Shown: positions 17,886-26,392 of the stretch, in pieces
How positions within the stretch are numbered: position 1 is the stretch's first letter
Layout of the letters: every line of letters begins with the position of its first letter
Origin: Candidatus Bathyarchaeota archaeon
GTDB taxonomy: Archaea; Thermoproteota; Bathyarchaeia; 40CM-2-53-6
Assembly (NCBI GenBank): GCA_005888635.1
Contig: VBAW01000027.1
Location: 1 to 53,663, forward strand
Direction: 5' to 3'
Length of the DNA stretch: 53,663 nucleotides
Program-made: the position numbers and the translations under genes
The notes under the pieces: generated by a model
Told to the model about the DNA's origin: nothing
What the model saw: the letters and a program-made list of their open reading frames with translations, nothing else
Database searches by the model: none

Positions 17886-18095
17886 CTATCTGCACAGGGG
17901 GAGTGCGCTGGCAGGACCCACATCTGAGATACGGAATCCGACTCCGAAAATCTCGTACTCCGGAGATCGCCAATCCGCCCCTCGAATCCATAGTCTTCCG
18001 CAGTACGATGTCGTTACCGGAGCTGGAATTATTGGTGCTGCGATGAATACCATAGCGGCGACTAGCGCGGCGGCAAATTTGCAGCGCAATTTCAA
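17886..18095 (-). CDS. Possible small secreted or membrane protein
   Basis: A 69-residue reading frame in the 431-base gap between the MetRS and aIF2-beta starts. It begins with a convincing signal-type N-terminus (basic KLRCK then FAAALVAAMVFIAAPIIPAP), followed by a 40-residue hydrophilic part with two cysteines. The TTG start at 18095 lies 26 bases from a CTTTAAC element (minus strand, centre near 18121), as expected for a leaderless gene. No homologue comes to mind, so this is a hypothesis. Otherwise I see nothing in 17749-17885. Confidence 0.35.
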   Translation of the reverse strand: MKLRCKFAAALVAAMVFIAAPIIPAPVTTSYCGRLWIRGADWRSPEYEIFGVGFRISDVGPASALPLCR

Positions 18096-18179
18096 TTTCT
18101 AGTATTGCCTTGTCCCCGTTAAAGGGGCTTGCGGGTCCCGGGCTACTGTTGAAATAGGCGTTCCGGACTATTACTAGTA

Positions 18180-18599
18180 ATGTCACTATCAATGAACGAC
18201 TATGACGCCTTGTTGGATCGGGCATTATCGAAGATTACACAATCCACTGGCACTGGCGAGCGCTTCGAGCTTCCAATCGCTATGGTACAGATAATCGGGC
18301 AAAGGACGATTGTTGTGAATTTCTCTGATGTTGTTGATCGGTTGAACCGTGATCCGCATCATGTGCTGAAGTATTTGGCGAAGGAGATGGCTACCGCAGG
18401 GTCCTACGAGAGTGGTCGGGGCTACTTCCAGGGCAGGTTTTCGCGTGAGACGATTAACCGACTGATCAGTGTCTATTCTAACCGGTTTGTTATCTGCCCG
18501 GTCTGTCATCGGCCTGATACGAGGGTTGTCAGAGAGGGACGACTGTCCTTCCTGGTCTGTGAAGCGTGTGGCGCGCGATCGTCAATACTGACGACATAA
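18180..18599 (+). CDS. eif2b: Translation initiation factor 2 subunit beta (aIF2-beta)
   Basis: Subunit of the heterotrimeric aIF2 that brings initiator Met-tRNA to the small ribosomal subunit. The 139 residues have the normal order: short N-terminal helix, alpha-beta core (residues 30-95, with VQIIGQRTIVVNFSDV) and a C4 zinc ribbon (Cys106, Cys109, Cys127, Cys130). The length is typical of archaea, which lack the eukaryotic Lys-rich extension. It is followed after 10 bases by a DUF424 gene, a neighbour arrangement common in archaea. Confidence 0.96.
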   Translation: MSLSMNDYDALLDRALSKITQSTGTGERFELPIAMVQIIGQRTIVVNFSDVVDRLNRDPHHVLKYLAKEMATAGSYESGRGYFQGRFSRETINRLISVYSNRFVICPVCHRPDTRVVREGRLSFLVCEACGARSSILTT

Positions 18600-18609
18600 G
18601 GGGTGTTTC

Positions 18610-18909
18610 TTGGATCTCGTCTACGCCACGTCCTACAAGACGGAGAAGGGCTTGCTGGTGGCGTGCTGCGACGAGGAGTGTATGGGCCGGACGTTCAGGG
18701 AGGGACGGTTGAAATTGGCTCCGGAGTCGAAGTTCTACGGGAGCGCGGTTGTAGGTTTGACAGAGGCGGTTGTTTTGATGGTTGGCGCTGATATGCTGAA
18801 TCTTGTTGGTAGAAAGGTAGTGGATGCGGCCATCAATAATGGGCTGGTTCATCCGGACGCGGTCATAACCATAGCCGGAGTCCCACACGTTCAGGTTATG
18901 AAACTCTAG
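18610..18909 (+). CDS. DUF424 family protein
   Basis: 99 residues matching the archaeal DUF424 family: YATSYKTEKGLLVACCDEE at the start, GRTFREGRLKLAP near 26, and FYGSAVVG near 42. The biochemical role is not established, but the gene commonly follows the aIF2-beta gene, suggesting a link to translation. The TTG start lies 10 bases after aIF2-beta on the same strand. Confidence 0.9.
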   Translation: MDLVYATSYKTEKGLLVACCDEECMGRTFREGRLKLAPESKFYGSAVVGLTEAVVLMVGADMLNLVGRKVVDAAINNGLVHPDAVITIAGVPHVQVMKL

Positions 18910-18956
18910 GATTTTCTGGAAAACGGTTTCTGTGTCGCGAGACTAGCACGCATACC

Positions 18957-18966
18957 GATTTTTTCT
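18957..18966 (+). terminator. T-run terminator after aIF2-beta/DUF424
   Basis: A run of six T (18959-18964) in GATTTTTTCT, about 50 bases past the DUF424 stop. Archaeal RNA polymerase stops at oligo-T on the coding strand without needing a hairpin. Confidence 0.45.
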
Positions 18967-18983
18967 ATAGGGTCTCGAGCTGA

Positions 18984-18996
18984 CCATATTTTAAAC
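18984..18996. promoter_or_regulatory. Orphan TATA-like element
   Basis: CATATTTTAAACG is a good TATA-like sequence, but no reading frame follows at the right distance on either strand. On the plus strand it would start an RNA near 19018, antisense to the membrane-protein gene. Confidence 0.25.
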
Positions 18997-19030
18997 GCGG
19001 ACCCATCAACATCCCTCCAAGACGGATTAT

Positions 19031-19714
19031 TCATCTCCGGTCGACATTAACATCGTCATGGACCCCAGCCGTTTTCTGGGCGTTTTCCTTGGGACTCGCA
19101 GGGAGACTCCCTTGGCTCTGCAATCCACTCCCTTTGAACCACGCGTAGATTTCATTTCTTGACATAGCAAGACCTGCATAGAAGATCGTGTCGAAAAGAA
19201 ACGAGAAAAAAGCGAAGGTGCGCCAATATGTGGTGAGATCGGGACTGAGTCCGCACGGAGGCCCGTCAAGTCCCGTGTAATGCGTGAAGGTAAGATACCA
19301 TGGTAATGGGAAGCCGCTTCCTGAAACGCCAAGAGCACAGGGTCCTACCGTCGATAGTGTCGTGTTGAATATGGCTGATGTTATAGTAGCTGCGATTCCA
19401 AAAGCCAACACCAAAGGCAACCTCCTCTTCCGGACTCGGCCAGAGACAACGTAGAATCCTTCCATAGCTACCAGAAACGGGAGACATAGGATCGAGACTT
19501 CCAATAAGACAGGGGCAGGGTTGAACGAAGAATTGTACAGAAAATAGAGGACGGAGACCACTCCGGCAACGAGCAGGAGCAGGATGATCAGTCTCGGTCG
19601 AGGATGATGGTTCGTTGAAGGCTGCACAGGAACACCTCCCATTTCATTATGAACGAGCGCGTAGTCATGAGTATACCCATCCAAGTTATTGTCGATGCAA
19701 CGAATTAATTCCAA
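19031..19714 (-). CDS. Four-helix integral membrane protein, unknown
   Basis: 227 residues from TTG 19714, or 203 from ATG 19642 (MGGVPVQPS), which directly precedes the first helix and may be the true start. Helices are near 43-61 (LIILLLLVAGVVSVLYFLY), 70-90 (LLEVSILCLPFLVAMEGFY), 100-118 (LVLAFGIAATITSAIFN) and 168-188 (FAFFSFLFDTIFYAGLAM), with a hydrophilic loop between helices 3 and 4 containing two Cys. The C-terminus is cytosolic and charged. I do not recognise a family. Confidence 0.65.
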   Translation of the reverse strand: MELIRCIDNNLDGYTHDYALVHNEMGGVPVQPSTNHHPRPRLIILLLLVAGVVSVLYFLYNSSFNPAPVLLEVSILCLPFLVAMEGFYVVSGRVRKRRLPLVLAFGIAATITSAIFNTTLSTVGPCALGVSGSGFPLPWYLTFTHYTGLDGPPCGLSPDLTTYWRTFAFFSFLFDTIFYAGLAMSRNEIYAWFKGSGLQSQGSLPASPKENAQKTAGVHDDVNVDRR

Positions 19715-19773
19715 CGCTTAGAACAACGAGTCCAGAGAACAGAACAGACTGTTTCTACTTTCTGAGAGATTTG

Positions 19774-19843
19774 ACCCATTGAGCCCGCACGAGAGACCAT
19801 TCGCTCTGCGCGGAATGGGTTAGACCTCTCTCCCTCAGAGGTC
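19774..19843. other. Nested inverted repeats in an intergenic gap
   Basis: Three perfect stems occur within 70 bases: ACCCATT (19774-19780) with AATGGGT (19814-19820), the alternative CCATTC (19797-19802) with GAATGG (19813-19818), and GACCTCT (19823-19829) with AGAGGTC (19837-19843). The first two exclude each other. This may be a structured RNA or 3' processing signal. No tRNA T-loop or other known RNA signature is present. Confidence 0.3.
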
Positions 19844-19886
19844 CCGCCTTAGACCCCTTAAGATCTTCCGGTTCGACTTCCACGCC

Positions 19887-20239
19887 CTAGATCCCTAACT
19901 TGGCGAGGCTGTTCTGGATTTCTTCGTACAGTTGATCTCTTTTCTTGTCCGGTAGCTCTCGTAGAATAGTTCCAGGATTCTATATCCTCTCTTCCGAAGT
20001 AGAGTTCGTAGTTCTTCGTCCTTCGACATCTGTGCTGTTCCAAGATGGACCCGGCCGTCGACAAACACGAGTAACGGTCTAGACTCCAGCGGCAAATAGA
20101 AGTCCGCTATGGTTACTGCTATCTCGACCTGTGTCTGATATCGTATCCCATTCTCCTGAAGTTTGATTGCTAGCTCCTGTTCCATCCTTGATGGATTGGC
20201 GTGCAGTCGATCGCGCCAGTAGCTCCACTGACTCGGCAT
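19887..20239 (-). pseudogene. DUF559/Vsr-like endonuclease-fold protein, frameshifted near its 3' end
   Basis: The frame from 20239 encodes a DUF559 domain: NPSRMEQELAIKLQENGI, then VTIADFYLPLE and LLVFVDGRVHLG (the D...E/Q-x-K-type nuclease core, here with a Val-Asp), and RTLLRKRGYRILELFYE. After FYESY the frame runs into a weak tail and stops at 19895. The frame two bases over continues as ELPDKKRDQLYEEIQNSLAK to a stop at 19887-19889, the usual C-terminal helix. A one-base indel near 19963-19975 explains this. Up to that point the domain is complete, so the gene may still work. Confidence 0.6.
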
Positions 20240-20342
20240 CTGTAGGGTTGAGCAACAGATCGGCTATTGCTCAGACACGACAACGAAACTGCTCCCCATA
20301 ACGGATTTATCTCCCGCACGGACATGGCCCACGAAGTACAGT

Positions 20343-21014
20343 TTGTCACATGGTCAGCGAAGGCTGGCAGCAATCATGTTCACCGACATGGTAGGCTACA
20401 CAGCCCTTGGGCAGAGGAACGAGTCCCTGTCCCTCGCCCTCGCAGACGAACAGAGAAAGCTGATCAGGCCTATCCTAGCCAGGCACAGCGGGAGAGAAGT
20501 GAAGATAATTGGAGACGCTTTTTTTGTCGAATTCTCGAGCGCTCTAGACGCCATAAGGTGTGCATACGATGTTCAGCGAGCAACTCGGGAATACAACTTC
20601 TCCTTGCCTGAGGAGAGAAGAATTCACCTGCGGGTGGGCATCCACTTGGGCGACGTGGTCGAGTCGGCGGGCGACATTTCCGGCGACGCCGTGAACGTGG
20701 CATCTCGGATAGAGGCGCTGGCCGAGGACGGAGGAGTCTGTTTCACGAGACAAGTCTATGATCACATACAGAACAAGTTCGAGCTTTCCCTCACTAATTT
20801 GGGATACAAGCCTCTGAAGAACGTCACGAATCCAGTAGAAGTGTACAAGATGGTGATGCCATGGGCTGAGAAAAAAGTGATCAACGAGCAAAGAGCGGAT
20901 GCCCGAAGAATCGCGGTACTGCCTTTCACAAACATCAGCCCTGCGCGGTCGGCTCAATCGTCGAAGGGAGCGTCAGAAAAGCCGGCAGCAAGATTCGAGT
21001 CACGGTTCAGCTAA
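20343..21014 (+). CDS. Class III adenylate/guanylate cyclase, 5' part of a broken cyclase-TPR gene
   Basis: Residues 6-165 are a class III nucleotidyl cyclase catalytic domain. Metal-binding Asp15 lies in IMFTDMVGYT, the second in VKIIGDAFF near 57, and the transition-state region in GDISGDAVNVASRIEALA near 110. The sequence then enters the linker RRIAVLPFTNISP (about 188-200), which in related proteins continues for about 50 residues before the EGSVRKAG segment. Here that stretch is missing and the frame is lost, ending 24 residues later at 21014. The catalytic domain is whole, so a cyclase without TPRs could be made. TTG start preceding GQRRLAAIMFTD, normal for this family. Confidence 0.8.
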   Translation: MSHGQRRLAAIMFTDMVGYTALGQRNESLSLALADEQRKLIRPILARHSGREVKIIGDAFFVEFSSALDAIRCAYDVQRATREYNFSLPEERRIHLRVGIHLGDVVESAGDISGDAVNVASRIEALAEDGGVCFTRQVYDHIQNKFELSLTNLGYKPLKNVTNPVEVYKMVMPWAEKKVINEQRADARRIAVLPFTNISPARSAQSSKGASEKPAARFESRFS

Positions 21015-21094
21015 TTGACGCTGGGACCCAGGAACACCTCTGGGCCTCGAACTATGACAGACAACTCGACGACATATTCGTAATCCAGGATGAG

Positions 21095-22114
21095 GTGGCG
21101 ACCAAGGTCGCGGCTTCACTGAAAGCCGGGGTCTTTTCCAAGACTTCGAGGAAGGACACGGACGACATCGGAGCATACACGTTCTATCTGAAAGCCATGC
21201 AGCTGCTTCCCGAGTCAACTCAGCCAAGAATAAGAGAGTCCATTTCGTTACTTGAACAAGCAATTGCTGCTGACCCAATGTTCGTGAGGGCTCATGCTGG
21301 GCTTTCGCAAGCTTGGGCCAGCTTGGCCATGGGAGGATACGAGGACTTTCTACCAGCGGTGAACAAAGCCGAGGAGGAAGCGAGAAAGGCCCTGGAGCTA
21401 GGACCCGAGTGGGCTGAAGCGCACGCCACCATGGCTAGAGTCCATTCTTTACTCGACAGGCTGAATCTGTCTATGGAAGAGGCAGAGAGGGCGATTGAGA
21501 TTAACCCTAACCTAGCCGAAGCTCACATCAGCCTTGGCATTGAATACACGACATTCAACAGGCTCGACGAGGCCATTTCCGCATTCCAGAAGGCAGCTGA
21601 GCTTGATCCCCTCTCATTCTACGCAGGCAACCATCTTGCCCTGGCATACAGAGTTGCGGGAAGAATCGGCGAGTCCTTGGAGGTACTTGGAAAGATGAGA
21701 GAGCACACTCCGAACCATCCCAGGATATACGCGGGTCTCGCAGAATCCTACATGATGAAGCGCGAATTCGGCACTGCCCAAGAGATGATTGACACGGCAA
21801 TGAAGCTCGGTCCAGACGAGCCGCTCGTCAACTTGGACCAGGGACTGATCTACGCCTTCACGGGAAGGAGCAAGGAGGCAGAGGAGACTATCGAATATAT
21901 GATGACCCAAAAAAGCGAAGGCGCACGCCTCTATGGCCAGCTATTCATCAACACAGCCTTGGGCAGACTCGACGAGGCTTTCAAGGCACTTACGAGACAG
22001 GCGGAAATCCACTCGTGGCCGTTCAACATCGAGTCACACCCTCTGTTCAAAGATCTCAGAAAGGATCCCCGATACTCGGAGTTCCGCGCGAAAGTCGGAC
22101 TGACAAATGGCTAG
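21095..22114 (+). CDS. TPR-repeat protein, 3' part of a broken cyclase-TPR gene
   Basis: From GTG 21095 the 339 residues contain about six tetratricopeptide repeats (for example GPEWAEAHATMARVHSLLDR, NPNLAEAHISLGIEYTTFNR and DPLSFYAGNHLALAYRVAGR). The same frame is open further upstream and reads VGSIVEGSVRKAG, then VTVQLIDAGTQEHLWASNYD from about 20949, which is the normal middle part of cyclase-TPR proteins. So this is the C-terminal half of the upstream cyclase gene, separated by a frame-changing deletion. Whether it is translated alone is unknown; I see no promoter or Shine-Dalgarno site of its own. Confidence 0.7.
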   Translation: MATKVAASLKAGVFSKTSRKDTDDIGAYTFYLKAMQLLPESTQPRIRESISLLEQAIAADPMFVRAHAGLSQAWASLAMGGYEDFLPAVNKAEEEARKALELGPEWAEAHATMARVHSLLDRLNLSMEEAERAIEINPNLAEAHISLGIEYTTFNRLDEAISAFQKAAELDPLSFYAGNHLALAYRVAGRIGESLEVLGKMREHTPNHPRIYAGLAESYMMKREFGTAQEMIDTAMKLGPDEPLVNLDQGLIYAFTGRSKEAEETIEYMMTQKSEGARLYGQLFINTALGRLDEAFKALTRQAEIHSWPFNIESHPLFKDLRKDPRYSEFRAKVGLTNG

Positions 22115-22210
22115 AGTGAAAACTTCGACGGTGAAGGTTAGATGTGAAAGTGCTGGTTAGATTGCCGCAGAAGGCTTATTGGGACTTGGCCGGAGACCCG
22201 GGTCTCTTGT

Positions 22211-22333
22211 AGCCCGGTGGTGTAGTGGACTAGCAAGGGTCGAAAACAAATGACCCGGCCAATGATGGGCTTTGGACCCCGAAAACCAGGAAGAAACCCA
22301 TCGACGGGAGTTCGAATCTCCCCCGGGCTACCA
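22211..22333 (+). tRNA. tRNA-Gln (anticodon TTG) with two apparent introns
   Basis: Acceptor AGCCCGG (22211-22217) pairs with CCGGGCT (22323-22329), then A and encoded CCA. The T arm is GGGAG-TTCGAAT-CTCCC (22306-22322). The anticodon stem ATGGG/CCCAT flanks loop C-T-TTG-G (anticodon 22272-22274), interrupted by about 20 bases (22276-22295) at the canonical 37/38 site. A second extra segment of about 27 bases (about 22236-22262), itself with a GGGTC/GACCC hairpin, splits the D arm from the anticodon stem near position 25/26. Removing both leaves a normal cloverleaf. Exact splice sites are estimates. A TTATT element about 33 bases upstream may be the TATA box. Confidence 0.85.
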
Positions 22334-22478
22334 AAAACCGAGACTCGAACATGCCGGCGCTCCAGCCTAAGGCTTTTCGGGAGGTCGGGAGGAGCTGTCG
22401 GAATTAATCATAATCTCTGCCGAGTATCTAGTATCGGCTGGCCATGCGAGTCAAATGTGGACAATTTCATCTCCCACA

Positions 22479-22488
22479 AAGTTAATAC
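22479..22488 (+). promoter_or_regulatory. Candidate TATA box of the liv operon
   Basis: AAGTTAATAC is centred 36 bases before the livK ATG, predicting a start near 22510 and a leader of about 10 bases. Confidence 0.4.
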
Positions 22489-22519
22489 ATTCAGCAGGTG
22501 AATTAGACACCATTCTAGT

Positions 22520-23818
22520 ATGCAAGCGAAGCCTCGCAGGCTGGCAACGAGGACAACTGCGATCATTGTCATAGTTATTGTCGCGCTGGTGGTTGTCTCC
22601 AGTGGAGGCGTCTATTACTATGTCAATTACATCGCACGGTCACCTTGCGCTTCGGCAACGAGCGGCAACATAAAGGTCGGCTTCACCATCTCGCTTACTG
22701 GGACATACAACGTCGAGGGCGGAAAGTCGCTCGCAGGCATCCAGGCCGCAGCCAGTTGGATCAATGACAACGGAGGAGTAACCGTCAATGGAAAAGCGCG
22801 TAACATAACCCTAGACTACTACGACGATCAGAGTTCATCGACTCTTGTTCCGCAGCTCTACACGAAGATCATCACGCAGGATTGTGCACAGTTCCTCCTC
22901 GCCCCGTACAGCAGTGCTTTGACAGGAGCTGCAGCACCTCTTGCCGAACAGTACAATCGAGTCATGCTGTCGCACGGCGGCTCGTCTGACACGATCTGGA
23001 CCCATGGATACCAGAATGTCTTCGGCGTTCTTAGCCCGGCCTCAACCTACTTCAAAAATGCGATCGACTGGCTCGTAGCCAACAACCATTCAGGCGACAA
23101 ACTTGCCATCCTGCACGCGGATGACACGTTCTCGACGGCGGCCAGCGCGGCGGCAGCCAAATACGCAACGGACCAAGGTCTACACGTGGTCTACAACGAA
23201 AAGTACTCGGCCACCACACAAGACCTGTCGACGCAGCTTATCGCGGCCAATGCGACGGGAGCTGTCGACCTGCTTGGGGGAGGCCACTTCGACGACGGAC
23301 TTAGGATCGTGAAACAACTCTCGTCTGTCGGTTGGACACCTAAGTTCATCTCCTTGCTGGTGGCCGTGACAGAACCAGAATTCCAACAACAGCTCGGTGG
23401 CGCGGCAAATCTCGTGACAGGCCCGTCGCAGTGGGAAACAATTGTGACATACAGCCCGGCCACGGCCCAGGCGGCAAACATCCCATGGTATGGTCCAAAC
23501 GAGACGCAATTCGTCAACTATTACTCGAAGCAGTCCAATGCTGGATCCCCAACCTACCACTCTGGAGAAGCCGGCGCGGCTGTGGTAGTGCTGGCAGACG
23601 CGATCCAGACCGCAAACAGCACGGATACGACAAACGTCAGGCAGGCCATCTCAAACATGCACATTATGACTTTCTTTGGACAGTTCAAGGTTGACGCCAC
23701 AGGGAAGCAGTCTGGGCATAGCATGGTGCTCGTCCAGTGGCAGAGTGGGGGGTTAGTGGTGGTCGCGCCTGACGCCGTAGCGTCCGGCACAGTCAAGTAC
23801 CCGTATACTGGCAGCTAA
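22520..23818 (+). CDS. livK: Branched-chain amino acid-type ABC transporter substrate-binding protein
   Basis: Extracellular binding protein of the hydrophobic amino acid/amide (HAAT) family. The 432 residues start with a basic N-terminus and one membrane helix (about 14-38, IIVIVIVALVVVSSGGVYYY) that acts as a signal anchor. A type I periplasmic-binding fold follows: KVGFTISLTGTYNVEGGKSL near 52, LAPYSSALTGAAAPLAEQY near 134 and a second lobe to the end. The lack of a clear lipobox suggests anchoring by the helix. The ligand could be an amino acid, amide or urea-like compound. It leads a five-gene operon with both permeases and both ATPases. Confidence 0.93.
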   Translation: MQAKPRRLATRTTAIIVIVIVALVVVSSGGVYYYVNYIARSPCASATSGNIKVGFTISLTGTYNVEGGKSLAGIQAAASWINDNGGVTVNGKARNITLDYYDDQSSSTLVPQLYTKIITQDCAQFLLAPYSSALTGAAAPLAEQYNRVMLSHGGSSDTIWTHGYQNVFGVLSPASTYFKNAIDWLVANNHSGDKLAILHADDTFSTAASAAAAKYATDQGLHVVYNEKYSATTQDLSTQLIAANATGAVDLLGGGHFDDGLRIVKQLSSVGWTPKFISLLVAVTEPEFQQQLGGAANLVTGPSQWETIVTYSPATAQAANIPWYGPNETQFVNYYSKQSNAGSPTYHSGEAGAAVVVLADAIQTANSTDTTNVRQAISNMHIMTFFGQFKVDATGKQSGHSMVLVQWQSGGLVVVAPDAVASGTVKYPYTGS

Positions 23819-23825
23819 TCGCTGT

Positions 23826-24713
23826 ATGGTCGCTACCGAGCTCATTGTTACAGACCTAGCGTTCGGCCTAATGCTCGGCTGTGTCTTCTCAGTCGTAGCT
23901 CATGGGTTGAACATGATCTGGGGAGTCGTCAAGGTTGTCAACATAGCCCATGGGGAATTCATCATGCTCGGGGCGTACGGAGCCTACTTCCTCAACCAGT
24001 TCGCTGGGCTTACCCCGCTAGAGACCGCCCCGGTCGATGCGGCCATCGGGCTGCTCGTAGGCTACGCCTTTTACTACGCATTCCTCCACCGGGAGCTGCG
24101 TAACAAGGAGACGATCACGCTCCAGAGCGAGATGGTGACCCTAGCGGCAACATTCGGCCTCAGCCTTTTCATCAGCAACCTAGCGATTATCCTCTTCACC
24201 GGGAACCCGGTAGGAGTCAATTACAGCCCGGGCACATTACAGTTCGGATATCTCCACGTCCCCATCGCAGCACTCTACGTCGCCATTCTCTCAGTCCTGA
24301 TAATAACGGGAACCTGGCTGTTCCTAGAGAGAACATTCATCGGCTCTACCATACGCGCATACGCCCAAGACGTGACGGCGACTGAGCTGGTCGGAGCCAA
24401 TCCGGCGAAGGTCGCATCACTCGCCACAGCGTTGGGGTTCGCCGTTACCATGGCCGGGGGAGCGCTACTCACAGTCTGGATCCCTGTCGGCATCAACCCT
24501 CTAATGGGGGCGCTTTACGCTCCTATCAGCTTCGTCATCGTCGTTCTTGGAGGACCTGGGAAGATGTGGGGAAGCCTGGTTGGCGGGCTAACATTGGGGG
24601 TCGTCATTGACGTTGTCCAAGCCTTCACCACTGTGGAGATTGCTTATGCTGCCGCTTTCCTGATCCTGATCCCTGTCCTTGTATTCCGCCCGGAAGGTCT
24701 TCTGAAAAGATGA
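23826..24713 (+). CDS. livH: ABC transporter permease LivH
   Basis: Inner permease of the HAAT-type importer. The 295 residues have about eight helices and the family block VAHGLNMIWGVVKVVNIAHGEFIMLGAYGAYF near residues 24-56 (described here by position), and the loop RAYAQDVTATELVGANPAKV near 177, which contacts the ATPase. It starts seven bases after livK and overlaps livM by four bases. Confidence 0.95.
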   Translation: MVATELIVTDLAFGLMLGCVFSVVAHGLNMIWGVVKVVNIAHGEFIMLGAYGAYFLNQFAGLTPLETAPVDAAIGLLVGYAFYYAFLHRELRNKETITLQSEMVTLAATFGLSLFISNLAIILFTGNPVGVNYSPGTLQFGYLHVPIAALYVAILSVLIITGTWLFLERTFIGSTIRAYAQDVTATELVGANPAKVASLATALGFAVTMAGGALLTVWIPVGINPLMGALYAPISFVIVVLGGPGKMWGSLVGGLTLGVVIDVVQAFTTVEIAYAAAFLILIPVLVFRPEGLLKR

Positions 24714-25642
24714 TCGGGAAGCCAGGCCTTACACTCTATGGGCTTTTCATCGTCATGGCTCTTCTCGCCGCGGCCGCCTTGCTGCTCGGAGTAGCAGTCT
24801 CCTCGATACTTGTTCTCCTGCTGGTTTATGCAGCCCTCGCTTACTCGATCAACTTCATCACCGGCATGATAGGTTACGTTGACTTCGGCCATGTCCTCTT
24901 CATGGCCATCGGCTCCTACACTCTAGCAACGCTGGTGAGCTATTACGGGGCGAATCCGTTGCTGGGCGTCGGTCTAGGCGCCCTGCTCGGCCTGGTCTTC
25001 GCTCTCGGCATAGGCCTCGTCATCCTGAGATTCCGAGGCGTCTACTTCGCCATCACCACGGTTGTCCTCGTTCTGGCCGCCTACAACATAGTCCTGCAGT
25101 TTCCCCAGCTTGGCGCGGGCGGCGAAATAATCGTCAATCTAAAGTTTCAGCCACTCGCTACCTACTTCACGATCTGGACCATAGTATTGATCGAGATAGT
25201 CCTGACCTATTACGTCAACAGGAGCAGGATCGGCTTCGGGATCAGGGCGATAAAGAACGATGAGGACGCTGCGAGCTCTATCGGGGTTAGCCCTCGGACG
25301 CTGAAACTGACTGGGTACATGCTCGGGGGGCTTTTCGGAGGTGCTGGGGGAGCAGTCTACGCATGGTCCATTTCAGGCGTCACCGCGGGACCAGCATTCG
25401 ACTTCACGTTCTCGCTCTTGATGCTCGCCATGATAATCATCGGGGGCGTCGGAACCTCCATCGGACCACTTTTGGGGGCGGTTGTAGTCTACATCCCGTC
25501 ATACTTTCTCCTAACCACAGTCGCACAGGCACAGCCACTCATAATCGGACTCCTCGTAATCATCATGGCTCTCTTCCTTCCCGACGGGATCGTCGGGCTG
25601 CTCAGACGATCGAATGAACACCTAAGGCTAGTGCTGGAGTAG
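24710..25642 (+). CDS. livM: ABC transporter permease LivM
   Basis: Second permease of the importer, 310 residues and about nine helices. The family signature SINFITGMIGYVDFGHVLF is near residues 46-64 and the ATPase-contact loop GFGIRAIKNDEDAASSIGV near 175-193. The ATG overlaps the livH stop (ATGA), so the pair is translationally coupled and should form the heterodimeric channel. Confidence 0.95.
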   Translation: MIGKPGLTLYGLFIVMALLAAAALLLGVAVSSILVLLLVYAALAYSINFITGMIGYVDFGHVLFMAIGSYTLATLVSYYGANPLLGVGLGALLGLVFALGIGLVILRFRGVYFAITTVVLVLAAYNIVLQFPQLGAGGEIIVNLKFQPLATYFTIWTIVLIEIVLTYYVNRSRIGFGIRAIKNDEDAASSIGVSPRTLKLTGYMLGGLFGGAGGAVYAWSISGVTAGPAFDFTFSLLMLAMIIIGGVGTSIGPLLGAVVVYIPSYFLLTTVAQAQPLIIGLLVIIMALFLPDGIVGLLRRSNEHLRLVLE

Positions 25643-25644
25643 GC

Positions 25645-26382
25645 ATGCCTATCCTCCAGGCAAGCAACATTTCAAAGAATTTCGGAGGAGTGCAAGCTTT
25701 GAAAGACGTCTCGTTCGACCTTCCCGAGTCCGCCGTCCTAGGCCTAATAGGCCCGAACGGTTCTGGAAAGTCAACACTACTCAACATCATTGCGGGACTG
25801 GAGAAACCAACCTCAGGAATCGTGAAACTCGACAGTAAGAGGATCGACAACCTCCAAGCGAATAGGGTAGTCGGATACGGCCTCGCCAAGACACACCAGA
25901 TACCGAAGCCATTCTCAAACATGACGGCGAGAGAGAACGTGGCGGTCGCAGTCCTCTACGGCAGGCGGAACATCCATTCCCCAAGCTTAGCCCTGCAAGA
26001 AGCTGAAAGGATCCTCTCGCTCGTCGGAATGAGATCGAGGAACGACGCATCCGCGGGCAGCCTTACGGTCCAGGAGAAGAAGAGGCTCGAATTTGCGAGA
26101 GCGATAGCCACTGGAGCCAGCGTATTGCTACTCGACGAAGTTTTCGCAGGTCTGTCTCCAGAAGAATTGAAGGATTCGATTCAGCTCTTCAGAAAGTTGC
26201 ACGAAGAGCTGCACTTCTCTGCGCTAGTGGTCGAGCATGTCATGAGAGCCGTACTCAACCTATCGCACAAGGTCATCGTGCTTGAGGAGGGGCATGTCAT
26301 CGCGACAGGTACTCCAGACGAGGTCGTGCACAATGAAAGGGTGATAGAGGCATACTTGGGGAGCAAGAAATCTGCCGCTTGA
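25645..26382 (+). CDS. livG: ABC transporter ATP-binding protein LivG
   Basis: ATPase of the importer, 245 residues. Walker A is GPNGSGKST (near 36), the signature appears as AGSLTVQEKKRLEFARA near 132 (degenerate SGG as Ala-Gly-Ser), Walker B is VLLLDEVFAGLSPEE near 158, and the switch His is in VVEHVMRAV near 197. The unusually weak signature SLTVQ is common in LivG proteins. It begins two bases after livM. Confidence 0.95.
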   Translation: MPILQASNISKNFGGVQALKDVSFDLPESAVLGLIGPNGSGKSTLLNIIAGLEKPTSGIVKLDSKRIDNLQANRVVGYGLAKTHQIPKPFSNMTARENVAVAVLYGRRNIHSPSLALQEAERILSLVGMRSRNDASAGSLTVQEKKRLEFARAIATGASVLLLDEVFAGLSPEELKDSIQLFRKLHEELHFSALVVEHVMRAVLNLSHKVIVLEEGHVIATGTPDEVVHNERVIEAYLGSKKSAA

Positions 26383-26392
26383 GCTCAAGCAG

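Noticed and set aside
18114-18127. CCCC-GTTAAA-GGGG hairpin upstream of aIF2-beta
   Set aside because: A four-base stem is too short to claim as regulatory; its central part may simply be the TATA box of the minus-strand frame.
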